In this document: positions 24,959 through 33,804 of the stretch, in pieces
How positions within the stretch are numbered: the stretch's first letter is position 1
How the letters are laid out: each line of letters begins with the position of its first letter
Origin: Domibacillus iocasae
Lineage (GTDB): Bacteria; Bacillota; Bacilli; Bacillales; Domibacillaceae
Reading direction: 5' to 3'
DNA length: 64,000 bases
Assembly: GCF_001750285.1 (NCBI RefSeq)
Contig: NZ_MAMP01000022.1
Location: 372,001 to 436,000 of the forward strand
Notes under the pieces: model-generated
Seen by the model: only the letters and a program-made list of their open reading frames with translations
Databases searched by the model: none
What the model was told of the DNA's origin: nothing
Program-made: the position numbers and the translations under genes

Positions 24959-25696
24959 ATGAAACAGGCTGTGCAGCTGTCCGATGGTGAAGTGAGAGGA
25001 CTGATTAAAAAAAGTCAGGCCGGCGACGTCGAAGCGCGCAATAAGCTCGTAGAATGGAATACGCGTCTCGTCTGGTCGGTTGTGCACCGTTTTTTAAATC
25101 GTGGCTATGAATCAGAAGATCTGTTTCAAATTGGCTGCATCGGCTTAATTAAATGTATTGATAAGTTTGATCTTTCATACAACGTAAAGTTCTCGACATA
25201 CGCAGTTCCGATGATTATTGGCGAGATTCAGCGCTTTTTGCGTGATGATGGTGAAGTGAAGGTAAGCAGGCGTTTAAAAGAAACGGCCGGGAAAATGAGG
25301 CGTGAACGAGAAGCGTTTACGGCACAGTTTGGGCGTCCGCCAACGGTTCAGGAGATAGCCGGAAAGCTGGACATTTCGATGGAAGAAGCACTGATGGCAC
25401 AAGAATCTTCCCGCCGTCCAGCTTCGATTCATGAAACAGTTTATGAAAACGAAGGAGAACCGATCACGCTGCTTGACCAACTGGCAGCGCCTGAAGAAGA
25501 GTGGTTTGAATCACTCGTTGTAAAAGAAGCGATTGAGAAGCTGTCTGAGCGCGACCAGCTTATTGTGTTTCTTCGTTTTTTTAAAGACTGTACCCAGGCG
25601 GAAACCGCAAACAGGCTCGGTATTTCTCAAGTGCAGGTCTCAAGACTTGAAAAGCAGATTATTAAAAGTCTGAGGGAGGATATGAATAAAAAATAG
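24959..25696 (+). CDS. sigF: RNA polymerase sigma-F factor
   Basis: 245 residues. Region 2 ('GYESEDLFQIGCIGLIKCIDKFD', shortened: Asp-Leu-Phe-Gln core binding), region 3 and region 4 with the recognition helix 'TQAETANRLGISQVQVSRLE' are complete. It is the first forespore-specific sigma factor, held by SpoIIAB. It is the third gene of the spoIIA operon, 18 nt after spoIIAB, and is followed 39 nt later by the spoVA cluster. Confidence 0.95.
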   Translation: MKQAVQLSDGEVRGLIKKSQAGDVEARNKLVEWNTRLVWSVVHRFLNRGYESEDLFQIGCIGLIKCIDKFDLSYNVKFSTYAVPMIIGEIQRFLRDDGEVKVSRRLKETAGKMRREREAFTAQFGRPPTVQEIAGKLDISMEEALMAQESSRRPASIHETVYENEGEPITLLDQLAAPEEEWFESLVVKEAIEKLSERDQLIVFLRFFKDCTQAETANRLGISQVQVSRLEKQIIKSLREDMNKK

Positions 25697-25735
25697 CAGC
25701 CACGGGGAAACTTCGTGAAAAGCGGAGGTGCTGCT

Positions 25736-26332
25736 ATGGAGCAATTCATGTACATCAGTTTAAAGCGCCATGTTCGCCTTGACGAACGGCGCATTTCTTT
25801 TTTTGATGTGGCTGAAGCAGAGGTGGATCAAGAAGCGCAGCCGATTTTAGAAAAGCTCGTTATTAAAACGGTTCAGCCATCAGCCGGCAACATCGTTGTC
25901 GTAAGCGTTCTCGATGTGATTCATGCGTTAAAAACAGCGTTCCCAGATACACAAGTCGTCATTGCAGGAGAAACTGAATCTATTGTCAGCCTTCAGCCGG
26001 CAATTGCGCCGGCTTCTTTTTGGAAAATAGCATTTGTCTGGCTTGTGTTGTTTACGGGTGCTGCACTGACGATTATGAATTTTCATGAAGATGTATCGAT
26101 GCAAAAAGTGCATGTGCTGATATATGAAAAAATAACCGGAGTAAAAAAAGAACAACCGCTTTTACTACAAATTCCTTATTCAATTGGTCTTGGTCTCGGG
26201 ATGATTTTATTTTTTAACCGGCTCTGGCAAAAACGGCTCAATGAAGAGCCGGGACCGCTCGATTTAGAAATGTTCAAATATGAAGAGGATATTAACGGCT
26301 ATCTTGCCGCCAATGAAAAGGAACAGTCGTGA
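25736..26332 (+). CDS. spoVAA: Stage V sporulation protein AA
   Basis: 198 residues. A soluble N-terminal half and two C-terminal membrane segments; 'IMNFHEDVSMQ' and the 'YEKITG' that follows match the conserved SpoVAA core. ATG 25736 is preceded by GCGGAGGTG at 6 nt. In B. subtilis spoVA is a sigma-G operon needed for uptake and release of dipicolinic acid. Only 39 nt separate it from sigF, so a promoter would lie partly within sigF. Confidence 0.9.
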   Translation: MEQFMYISLKRHVRLDERRISFFDVAEAEVDQEAQPILEKLVIKTVQPSAGNIVVVSVLDVIHALKTAFPDTQVVIAGETESIVSLQPAIAPASFWKIAFVWLVLFTGAALTIMNFHEDVSMQKVHVLIYEKITGVKKEQPLLLQIPYSIGLGLGMILFFNRLWQKRLNEEPGPLDLEMFKYEEDINGYLAANEKEQS

Positions 26333-26333
26333 A

Positions 26334-26750
26334 ATGAGTATTGCTATCATCCTTTTTTTAGGATTATCCGGCGGGTTGGCTACTGGCGCAGGATACGTTG
26401 CGTTTATTACAGTACTCGGGGTTATTCCCAGGCTGATGTCGGCGACAAAAACAACATCATCCATTCATTTGTATGAGCTGTCACTCGTGCTCGGTGTAGT
26501 AGCAGGGACACTATTACACATCTTTAATGTGGATCTTCATTGGCCGGCTGTTACGACTGCATTTGTTGGTTTATTTAGTGGATTGTTTATCGGCATGGCA
26601 GCAGCAGCATTAACAGAAGTACTAAATGTCTTTCCGATACTAGCGAGGAGAGCCGGTGTGTTTGCCGATATTAACATTTTGATGATGGCTGTGGCACTTG
26701 GCAAAATGACTGGCTCACTCATTCAATGGATCGTATTTTCACCGATGTAA
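26334..26750 (+). CDS. spoVAB: Stage V sporulation protein AB
   Basis: 138 residues, nearly all hydrophobic with about four membrane segments; 'AFITVLGVIPRLM' near residue 25 is typical of SpoVAB. ATG 26334 follows AAAAGGAAC. It begins 1 nt after spoVAA ends and finishes 14 nt before spoVAF, so no room remains for spoVAC, AD or AE, which follow AB in B. subtilis. Confidence 0.88.
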   Translation: MSIAIILFLGLSGGLATGAGYVAFITVLGVIPRLMSATKTTSSIHLYELSLVLGVVAGTLLHIFNVDLHWPAVTTAFVGLFSGLFIGMAAAALTEVLNVFPILARRAGVFADINILMMAVALGKMTGSLIQWIVFSPM

Positions 26751-26764
26751 AAGGAGGCATTACA

Positions 26765-28180
26765 ATGATCAGGCCTGAAGAAATTGATGCGTATTTAGAG
26801 AAAGAAGCAGGGCTTGGCAAAAGCTTTGATACAGGCGTAAGGCGGCTCACAGTAGCCGGAGAGCCGCTTCATCTTTATTTTATTAACGGGCTTTGTGATA
26901 CCCGGTTTATCATCGAGATTATCGAATCGCTCGTATCACTTGAAAAAAAGCGAAAAGAATCGTCCGCCACTTTGGTCAAGGAGCATCTCGTTCACCAGGC
27001 AGTCGAAGAAGTCGATGATCTTTCTAAATTGCCGGTCGCGATGATGTCCGGGCTTATCGTTATTGCAGTACCGGGCTCCTTATTTATCATAGATGTAAGA
27101 AGTTACCCGGGCAGGCAGCCGGAAGAACCGGACACTGAAAAGGTTGTGCGGGGCTCCCGAGACGGATTTGTTGAAAATATTATCGTCAATACCGCCCTGA
27201 CAAGAAGAAGAATTCGCGACGGCCGTCTCCGGTTCGAAATGATGAAAGCAGGGGACGTTTCGAAAATGGATGTTGCTGTCGGTTACATGGATGGTGTTGC
27301 ATCAAAGGACCTGGTTGATAAAATAAAAAAAGAAGTCGAGTCCATTGAAACAGCCGGTACGCCAATGGCAGACAAAACAATAGAAGAATTTTTAATTAAG
27401 CAGCGCTATAACCCATATCCGCTTGTCCGGTATACAGAACGAGCAGACATTGCTGCCGCTCATTTGATGGAGGGGCACGTACTTTTATATACGGATACTT
27501 CTCCCGCTGTCATGATTATGCCGTCTACTTATTGGCAGCATTTGCAGCATGCAGAAGAGTACCGGCAGCTGCCGGCTGCAGGGACATTCATTCGGCTGCT
27601 TCGTTTTATCGGTTTGTGGATGTCTCTATTTTTATTGCCGCTTTGGCTCCTGTTTTCACAACATCCTGACATGCTTCCACAGGCGCTTTCTTTTATCGGT
27701 CCGAACGAAGAAACGAAGATTCCTCTTGCCGTTCAACTTTTAATTGCAGATATAGGGATTGAATGGCTGCGTGTTGCCTCGATTCACACGCCGCAGCCGC
27801 TTTCAACTGCAATGGGCCTCGTTGCCGCCATTTTAATTGGACAAATTGCCATTGATACAGGTCTTTTCGTACCGGAAGTTGTCTTATACACAGCCATTGC
27901 AGCTATTGGCACGTTTTCAACGCCGAGCTATGAGCTGGGGCTGGCGAATAAAATCATGCGTCTTTTTATGCTTCTCGCTGTCGCTTTCTTCGGGCCAGCC
28001 GGATTTGTCGTGTCTGTGATGATCGTTTTTTTATACCTTGTTCGCTTAAAACCGTTCGGAGCCCCTTATTTATGGCCGCTTATTCCTTTTGACGCTTCTT
28101 CTCTTTGGTCGATTTTGATCAGACGACAGGCACCGGAGCAGACGGGAATTCCGGAAATTAACCGGATCGATTCTCGCTGA
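26765..28180 (+). CDS. spoVAF: Stage V sporulation protein AF (GerA-family)
   Basis: 471 residues. A soluble N-terminal region with 'RGSRDGFVENIIVN' and 'RRRIRDGRLRFE', then several membrane segments from ~270 on, as in the A subunits of germinant receptors (GerA/SpoVAF family). ATG 26765 has AAAAGGAGG 7 nt upstream. SpoVAF is reported to associate with the SpoVA channel and assist germination. It directly follows spoVAB here. Confidence 0.93.
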   Translation: MIRPEEIDAYLEKEAGLGKSFDTGVRRLTVAGEPLHLYFINGLCDTRFIIEIIESLVSLEKKRKESSATLVKEHLVHQAVEEVDDLSKLPVAMMSGLIVIAVPGSLFIIDVRSYPGRQPEEPDTEKVVRGSRDGFVENIIVNTALTRRRIRDGRLRFEMMKAGDVSKMDVAVGYMDGVASKDLVDKIKKEVESIETAGTPMADKTIEEFLIKQRYNPYPLVRYTERADIAAAHLMEGHVLLYTDTSPAVMIMPSTYWQHLQHAEEYRQLPAAGTFIRLLRFIGLWMSLFLLPLWLLFSQHPDMLPQALSFIGPNEETKIPLAVQLLIADIGIEWLRVASIHTPQPLSTAMGLVAAILIGQIAIDTGLFVPEVVLYTAIAAIGTFSTPSYELGLANKIMRLFMLLAVAFFGPAGFVVSVMIVFLYLVRLKPFGAPYLWPLIPFDASSLWSILIRRQAPEQTGIPEINRIDSR

Positions 28181-28286
28181 CCGGTGATTTTTCATATATT
28201 GAGCAGGGGGTGAATGTATGATATAGTACTTTTATTCTCATGCCGGGCAAACGGCATAACGATAATAGAACGGGGCGATTATACAT

Positions 28287-29606
28287 ATGCATAAATATGG
28301 AACAGCGGCTGTAAATGACCGCGGACATTTGGAAATTGGCGGTGTTGATGTGGTGGAAGCAGCCGCTCAATTTGGTACGCCGCTTTATTTATATGATGTT
28401 GCACTTATTCGCGAGCGTGCGAGAGGGTTTAAACAGACATTTGACAAATTGGGTGTAACCGCGCAAGTGGCGTATGCAAGCAAAGCATTTGCATCGGTTG
28501 CCATGATGCAGCTGGCGGAGCAGGAAGAGCTGTCTCTTGACGTTGTTTCAGGGGGGGAATTGTACACCGCCCAAAAAGCGGGCTTTCCGGCAGAGCGCAT
28601 TCATTTTCATGGAAATAATAAAAGTCGTGAAGAGCTTGAAATGGCTTTTGATGCGGGCATAGGCTGTATCGTGGTGGACAATTTTCTTGAACTGGACATG
28701 ATCGGTGAGATCAGTGAAGCGCGCGGTCAGGCGATGAACATTTTGCTGCGTATTACACCAGGAATTGAAGCACACACACATGATTATATTTTAACCGGCC
28801 AGGAAGATTCAAAATTTGGCTTTGATTTAAACAACGGCCAAGCGGAAGAAGCGTTAACCATTGCGCTTAAAAAGCCATTTGTTCATGTGCTCGGCCTTCA
28901 CTGCCATATTGGATCACAAATTTTTGAAACGACCGGTTTCATTCTTGCTGCCGAAAAAATTATCGGAAAATTGGCGGACTGGCATAATCGACTGTCGTTC
29001 GAATCAGAAGTATTAAATTTGGGCGGTGGTTTTGGCATTCGTTACACGGCTGAAGATGATCCTCTTGAGCCCGCCGCATACGTTGAAGAAATTATTCGCA
29101 AAGTACAAACCGAAACGAAAAAATGCGGGCTCAAGATGCCCGAAATCTGGATTGAGCCTGGCCGATCTCTTGTTGGCGATGCCGGCATTACCATTTATGA
29201 GACGGGATCGATAAAGGATGTACCGAATGTGCGCAAATATTTGGCGGTTGACGGCGGCATGAGTGATAACATTCGTCCCGCATTGTATGAAGCGAAATAC
29301 GAAGCAGTGCTGGCAAATCGAGTGAATGATCCGGTTGAAGAAACGGTTTCAATAGCTGGGAAGTGCTGTGAATCCGGAGACATGCTTATATGGGATTTGC
29401 CGCTTCCCAAAGCGAATACGGGTGATTTGCTCGCGATGTTTTGCACCGGAGCATACGGCTATTCAATGGCCAATAACTATAACCGGATTCCTCGTCCACC
29501 GGTTGTGTTTGCTGAAAAGGGTGAAGCAAAGCTCGTTATTCGCCGTGAAACGTTTGATGATTTAATAAAATTGGACTTGCCACTTGGGCTGCCGCAAACA
29601 AACTGA
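28287..29606 (+). CDS. lysA: Diaminopimelate decarboxylase
   Basis: 439 residues, full length. The PLP lysine is in 'YASKAF', with 'HCHIGSQ', the glycine-rich phosphate loop 'LGGGFGI' and the catalytic Cys in 'CCESGD'. It makes lysine from meso-diaminopimelate. It follows spoVAF as in B. subtilis. A small inverted repeat (ATGCCG/CGGCAT, ~28241-28258) lies in the 106-nt leader; no lysine riboswitch is present. Confidence 0.95.
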   Translation: MHKYGTAAVNDRGHLEIGGVDVVEAAAQFGTPLYLYDVALIRERARGFKQTFDKLGVTAQVAYASKAFASVAMMQLAEQEELSLDVVSGGELYTAQKAGFPAERIHFHGNNKSREELEMAFDAGIGCIVVDNFLELDMIGEISEARGQAMNILLRITPGIEAHTHDYILTGQEDSKFGFDLNNGQAEEALTIALKKPFVHVLGLHCHIGSQIFETTGFILAAEKIIGKLADWHNRLSFESEVLNLGGGFGIRYTAEDDPLEPAAYVEEIIRKVQTETKKCGLKMPEIWIEPGRSLVGDAGITIYETGSIKDVPNVRKYLAVDGGMSDNIRPALYEAKYEAVLANRVNDPVEETVSIAGKCCESGDMLIWDLPLPKANTGDLLAMFCTGAYGYSMANNYNRIPRPPVVFAEKGEAKLVIRRETFDDLIKLDLPLGLPQTN

Positions 29607-29621
29607 TCGAGGACATATAAT

Positions 29622-29708
29622 ATGAAAAACAATATTATTCTACTTGTTATTTTGACAGTGATGGCATTGGGCTGGGGGCTTTATTACTGGTTTTTTATTG
29701 TAAATTAA
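29622..29708 (+). CDS. Possible 28-residue single-membrane-helix peptide
   Basis: Starts ATG 29622, 15 nt after the lysA stop, with a CGAGG site about 10 nt upstream. The peptide is a short polar MKNN start, a hydrophobic stretch of about 22 residues rich in L, W, Y, F, and ends at TAA 29708. Small one-helix proteins of this type are common in spore formers. I recognise no family. Confidence 0.4.
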   Translation: MKNNIILLVILTVMALGWGLYYWFFIVN

Positions 29709-29802
29709 AGGAAAGCCCTTGCGATTGTGTCTTGGATTTAGTAAGATAAGAAACGTGGCGATATTAGGCAGGTAAATCCTGCTAATTGAAGAGGGATTTT
29801 AT

Positions 29803-30156
29803 ATGCTGATTCGATATAAAAAGTCGTTTAAGAAGATTGCAATGGGTCTGCTTTCCTATATGCCCCGTGAGAAAGAGCTGCGGACACTAAAAGAAACGAT
29901 TGAGAGTTACGAAGCAAATGACGGCAGACAATTGTTTCTTTGGAAAGTGGACGAAGATCTTGTCGGCGTTATTGGCGTGGCCGTCAGTGAAACAACAGCT
30001 GAAATTTTGCATATTGCAGTCAATCCGTCCTTTCGCGATGAAGGAATTGGAACGGAAATGATTGCGGCTGTGACAAAATTATTTTCGGATCGGACCGTTG
30101 CTCCAAATGAAGCAACGAACCGATTTTTTGAAAAATGCATGAAAGAAAGCCGGTAA
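29803..30156 (+). CDS. ribT: GNAT-family protein RibT
   Basis: 117 residues. N-terminus 'MLIRYKKSFKKIAMGLLS' and the acetyl-CoA loop 'NPSFRDEGIGTEM' match B. subtilis RibT, the last gene of its riboflavin operon. Function is unproven; family members are N-acetyltransferases. Here the ribD-E-AB-H genes are missing upstream and lysA is the neighbour. GAAGAGGGA precedes the ATG. The end lies in a bidirectional terminator. Confidence 0.85.
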   Translation: MLIRYKKSFKKIAMGLLSYMPREKELRTLKETIESYEANDGRQLFLWKVDEDLVGVIGVAVSETTAEILHIAVNPSFRDEGIGTEMIAAVTKLFSDRTVAPNEATNRFFEKCMKESR

Positions 30157-30191
30157 AGGACGATTATATCGTCACCTTACCGGCTTTTTTT
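30146..30191. terminator. Bidirectional terminator between ribT and ypuF
   Basis: AAAGCCGGTAA (30146-30156) pairs with TTACCGGCTTT (30177-30187), with an inner GACG/CGTC pair, followed by T's on the plus strand. It overlaps the ends of both facing genes. Confidence 0.8.
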
Positions 30192-30679
30192 AATGCTATG
30201 GCGGCTGCGCGGGCTTTTAACACGTCTGTACGGTCACGCAGCACATGTTTATCTATTAAAAACCGTTCATTCAATTCTGGTTCAAAGGTCGCGGTAAAAT
30301 GCTTGAACTCTTTTTTAAGCCGTTCATCTGCGATGGGAATCGTGATAGGTTCAAATGGAGCACCGTTTTTCATTTGATCAGCCGTTTGCCGGATGGAAAA
30401 TAAAAATGGTTCCGGATCAATGCCGAGCTGGCCTAGTGCCTGCACATTATGGCTGAGGCAGCGCAATGATTTTTGCGCCATACGGAGCGCTCCTGTCTTG
30501 TTTCCACGCCGGTAGTGATACAAAAAGACGGCGGACTGAATGAGGCCGACCCAAATGGAATCACGGGCACCATCTGTTTCTTTCCAATGTTCTTCTAACA
30601 GCTCGTGACATTCAAAATAATCATGGTCAATATGAAAATGTGCCAAAAAGGCAAGATAAGGCACAGGATATGAGTACAT
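30164..30679 (-). CDS. ypuF: DUF309 domain protein (YpuF-like)
   Basis: 171 residues. The N-terminal 'DHDYFECHELLEEHWK' carries the H-x-x-L-E-E-x-W motif of DUF309, an all-helical family of unknown function found beside scpA in Bacilli. GGGGG lies about 8 nt before ATG 30679. It is divergent from scpA. Confidence 0.85.
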   Translation of the reverse strand: MYSYPVPYLAFLAHFHIDHDYFECHELLEEHWKETDGARDSIWVGLIQSAVFLYHYRRGNKTGALRMAQKSLRCLSHNVQALGQLGIDPEPFLFSIRQTADQMKNGAPFEPITIPIADERLKKEFKHFTATFEPELNERFLIDKHVLRDRTDVLKARAAAIALKKAGKVTI

Positions 30680-30824
30680 TCATTTTCCCCCAGTCAAGTG
30701 GTCGGATTAGAATTAAGATTATCATGTTTTCCTCATATTCTCAACTTTAAACGCTGAAAGATCCTGTGAAATAGACTATACTTGACAGGGTGCTAAAAAT
30801 GTAATGAGTACAGGAGAGCGAACG

Positions 30825-31553
30825 ATGGAATATAAAGTGAAAATTGATTCATTTGAAGGGCCTCTTGATTTGCTGCTTCATTTAATTCAGCAGCTTGAAA
30901 TAGATATATACGATATCCCAGCAGCGGAAATTACGAATCAATACTTAGCATACGTAAACACGATGCAACAGCTTGAACTGGATGTCGCGAGTGAATACCT
31001 TGTTATGGCTGCAACATTAATTGCGATGAAAAGCCGTTCGCTTTTGCCGGATCACTCGTCAGAGGAAGACGACTATATAGAGGAAGAAGATCCGAGGGAT
31101 GAATTGGCCCGCCGTTTAATTGAATATAAAAAATACAAGGAAGCGGCTGGCAGGCTGCATGAATTAGAAGAAGAGCGGACAAAGCTATATTCACGGCCGC
31201 CTGCAGACCAGCTTTTTTCATCTAATGCGGAAGGACCTCTGAATGTGTCCATTTTTGATATGCTTGGGGCGTTTCAAAAAATGACACGCCGTAAAAAATT
31301 GGCAGTGCCGCCAAAAGCGACAGTCCGGCGGGAAGAACTGTCGGTGGAAAAAAGAATGAATGTGCTGAAAGAAAAATTAGCGGCTTCTAAAGAGCCGATC
31401 CGGTTTGATGACTTGTTTGATTCGAGTGAACGGAATGAACTCGTTGTCAGTTTTCTGGCTATTTTAGAATTGATGAAGCAAAACGAGATTATCGTCTCGC
31501 AAAAAGGAAATTTTGCCGATCTGTACGTGACAGTTGGAGGAAACGAAACATGA
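30825..31553 (+). CDS. scpA: Segregation and condensation protein A
   Basis: 242 residues. The N-terminal kleisin signature 'FEGPLDLLLHLI' and C-terminal winged helix ('VVSFLAILELMKQNEI') are present. It is the kleisin linking the SMC heads with ScpB in chromosome condensation. ATG 30825 follows CAGGAG at 8 nt; an earlier in-frame start at 30804 precedes that site. Its stop overlaps scpB by 4 nt. Confidence 0.93.
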   Translation: MEYKVKIDSFEGPLDLLLHLIQQLEIDIYDIPAAEITNQYLAYVNTMQQLELDVASEYLVMAATLIAMKSRSLLPDHSSEEDDYIEEEDPRDELARRLIEYKKYKEAAGRLHELEEERTKLYSRPPADQLFSSNAEGPLNVSIFDMLGAFQKMTRRKKLAVPPKATVRREELSVEKRMNVLKEKLAASKEPIRFDDLFDSSERNELVVSFLAILELMKQNEIIVSQKGNFADLYVTVGGNET

Positions 31554-32122
31554 AAAATAAAAGCATTATTGAAAGCCTGCTTTTCGCAGCGGGAGACGAA
31601 GGGCTAACTGTTGACCAAATGGCGGCAGTTCTTGATATTCCAATAGACGAACTAACAGGAATTCTTCAGTCGATGATGGAAGCATTTGAACAGGATCAAG
31701 CTAGAGGCATCATGATTACATCATTTGGGAATGAATACCGGATGATGACCAAAAAAGAAAATGCCGCATATATTCAGGAGCTCGCTGAAAAGCCATCACC
31801 AAAAACGCTGTCTCAAGCCGCTTTAGAAACATTGGCGATTATTGCGTACAATCAGCCGGTTACACGTATTGAAGTGGAAGACATCCGTGGAGTCAAGACC
31901 GAACGGCCGATTGCAACACTTTGTGCACGCGGGCTTATTGAAGAAGCGGGCCGAGCGGATGCTCCGGGGCGGCCGATTTTATATGCCACAACGACTGAAT
32001 TTTTGGATGCCTTCCAGTTAAAGAGCATTGCTGATTTGCCGCCGCTCGAAGAAGGCGATGTTTCGATGCAGCAAGAAGCAGATCTGTTTTTCGGCCGGTT
32101 TGAAGAAGCACTCGACGAGTAG
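31550..32122 (+). CDS. scpB: Segregation and condensation protein B
   Basis: 190 residues. Two winged helices; 'QAALETLAIIAYNQPVTR' and 'RGLIEEAGR' are typical ScpB motifs. It acts as a dimer on ScpA. A short acidic tail 'EALDE' ends the protein. It overlaps scpA, with GTTGGAGG as ribosome site. Confidence 0.93.
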   Translation: MKNKSIIESLLFAAGDEGLTVDQMAAVLDIPIDELTGILQSMMEAFEQDQARGIMITSFGNEYRMMTKKENAAYIQELAEKPSPKTLSQAALETLAIIAYNQPVTRIEVEDIRGVKTERPIATLCARGLIEEAGRADAPGRPILYATTTEFLDAFQLKSIADLPPLEEGDVSMQQEADLFFGRFEEALDE

Positions 32123-32176
32123 GCATGCCGATCTTTCTTTTTTCATATAGTAGTGAAAAAGGAAAGGAGCGGACTC

Positions 32177-33229
32177 ATGAAAAAAAGAGAGCTGTTCGCT
32201 TTCATTCTGCTCCTGGGGCTGGTCATCATGCCATCAGTGACAAAAGCAGAACCGTCTCTTTCAGCTCAAAATGCGGTGTTAATGGACATGGAAAGCGGCC
32301 GGGTTTTGGCTCAAAAAGATGCACATGTACGCCGGCCGATCGCGAGCATAACAAAAATCATGACGGCGCTTCTTGCCATTGAGTCCGGCCGGATGAACGA
32401 AACAGTGGTGATTAGTGATCATGCCCGTCAAGTGGAAGGCTCTAGCATTTATATGGAAAAAGGAGACAAGCTGACGCTTGAAGAGCTTGTTTACGGATTA
32501 ATGCTCCGCTCAGGAAACGATGCGGCTACGGCAATTAGCGAATATGTTGGCGGGTCAACCGAGGAGTTCGTCGTTTTGATGAATGAAAAAGCAAAAAAAC
32601 TTGGTATGCGCAATACGTCATTCATGAATCCGCATGGGCTTGATGATCCTGCTCATTACTCAAGCGCCTATGATATGGCACTTTTGACTGCGGCAGCGAT
32701 GGAAAACAAAGCTTATAGGAAGATTGTTTCGACCAGCGTATATAAAACAAAAAGCAAACCCATTCGCGTATGGGAAAATAAACACCGGCTCGTTCGAGAT
32801 GGTGGTATCATTACGGGCGGAAAAACTGGTTTTACAAAAAAAACGGGGCGCACGCTTGTGACAACGGCTAAAGAAAACGGCATGGGATTGGTTGCGGTGA
32901 CATTGAATGCGCCAGATGACTGGCTCGATCATACATCCCTTTTTCACTATGGCTTTTCTTCTTATAAACAAACAGATATCGTCGGAAAAACACCGTTTTC
33001 TGTACCGGGAGAAGCCGACTCCTTTTATGCGAAAAAACAGGTCCGGTATCCGATGACCAATCAGGAAAAAAAATCGGCTTATCTTCGAATTGTACTCAAT
33101 TCCAATAAAAAAGGAACCGCTGAATTGTGGATCGGAACAGAAAAAAAAGCGTCGACCCCCGTTTATCGAACGAAAAGCAGCCCGCCATCTTTTTGGACAA
33201 AAATCAAAAAGGAGCTGATCGTATGGTAA
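32177..33229 (+). CDS. dacB: D-alanyl-D-alanine carboxypeptidase (PBP5*/DacB-like)
   Basis: 350 residues. A signal peptide (~1-24, cleaved near 'TKA-EPS') is followed by the peptidase S11 domain with 'SITK' (57-60), 'SGN' (112-114) and 'GGKTG'. A C-terminal beta domain (~260-350) follows. It trims cortex peptidoglycan cross-linking in the mother cell. ATG 32177 has AAAGGAGCGG upstream; an in-frame ATG 24 nt earlier is less likely. It overlaps spmA by 7 nt, forming the conserved dacB-spmA-spmB unit, and is slightly shorter than B. subtilis DacB (382). Confidence 0.88.
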   Translation: MKKRELFAFILLLGLVIMPSVTKAEPSLSAQNAVLMDMESGRVLAQKDAHVRRPIASITKIMTALLAIESGRMNETVVISDHARQVEGSSIYMEKGDKLTLEELVYGLMLRSGNDAATAISEYVGGSTEEFVVLMNEKAKKLGMRNTSFMNPHGLDDPAHYSSAYDMALLTAAAMENKAYRKIVSTSVYKTKSKPIRVWENKHRLVRDGGIITGGKTGFTKKTGRTLVTTAKENGMGLVAVTLNAPDDWLDHTSLFHYGFSSYKQTDIVGKTPFSVPGEADSFYAKKQVRYPMTNQEKKSAYLRIVLNSNKKGTAELWIGTEKKASTPVYRTKSSPPSFWTKIKKELIVW

Positions 33230-33804
33230 GTGCGGCGTTTGCTTTTTTAATGCTGAGCGGTTTTCTTTTTGCGGCTGTAAATGGAACGATGGCGGATGTG
33301 AACGAGGCTCTTTTTCAGTCAATGGAGCAGTCTATTGAATTGGCCCTTTCACTTGCAGGCATTCTCCTGTTTTGGACTGGTGTGATGAAAACAGCGGAAG
33401 GGGCGGGCATTGTTAAAGCACTTGCAAATACAGTTCAGCCGCTGCTCGGGCGGCTTTTTCCAGAAATACCGGATGGACACCCGGTATTTGGCTATATTGC
33501 CTCAAACATGGCGGCTAATTTTTTCGGGCTTGGCAATGCGGCCACACCAATTGGTCTAAAAACGATGCGGGAGCTGAAAAAGCTCAATGGGGATCAAGAC
33601 ACAGCAAGCCGCTCAATGGTGACATTTCTTGCGCTGAATACAGCAGCGGTCACATTGATTCCGACAACCGTTATTGCAATTAGTTTAAAGCACGGCGCCT
33701 CGAACCCGACGGATATTATTTTGCCTGCACTATTTGCGACGGTCATGTCTGCCTTTTTTGCTATTCTTCTTGACCGCTATTATGCGCATAAAAGGATACG
33801 GTAA
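33223..33804 (+). CDS. spmA: Spore maturation protein A
   Basis: 193 residues, integral membrane, with the nucleoside-recognition ('gate') fold 'NGTMADVNEALF' and 'GNAATPIGLK'. It is needed for full spore-core dehydration. ATG 33223 has AAAAAGGAG 8 nt upstream, inside the end of dacB. Ends one base into spmB's start. Confidence 0.92.
   Translation: MVSAAFAFLMLSGFLFAAVNGTMADVNEALFQSMEQSIELALSLAGILLFWTGVMKTAEGAGIVKALANTVQPLLGRLFPEIPDGHPVFGYIASNMAANFFGLGNAATPIGLKTMRELKKLNGDQDTASRSMVTFLALNTAAVTLIPTTVIAISLKHGASNPTDIILPALFATVMSAFFAILLDRYYAHKRIR

Noticed and set aside
32660-33322. 220-codon open frame on the minus strand
   Set aside because: Antisense to dacB and spmA, composition follows the codon pattern of the real genes, no ribosome site.
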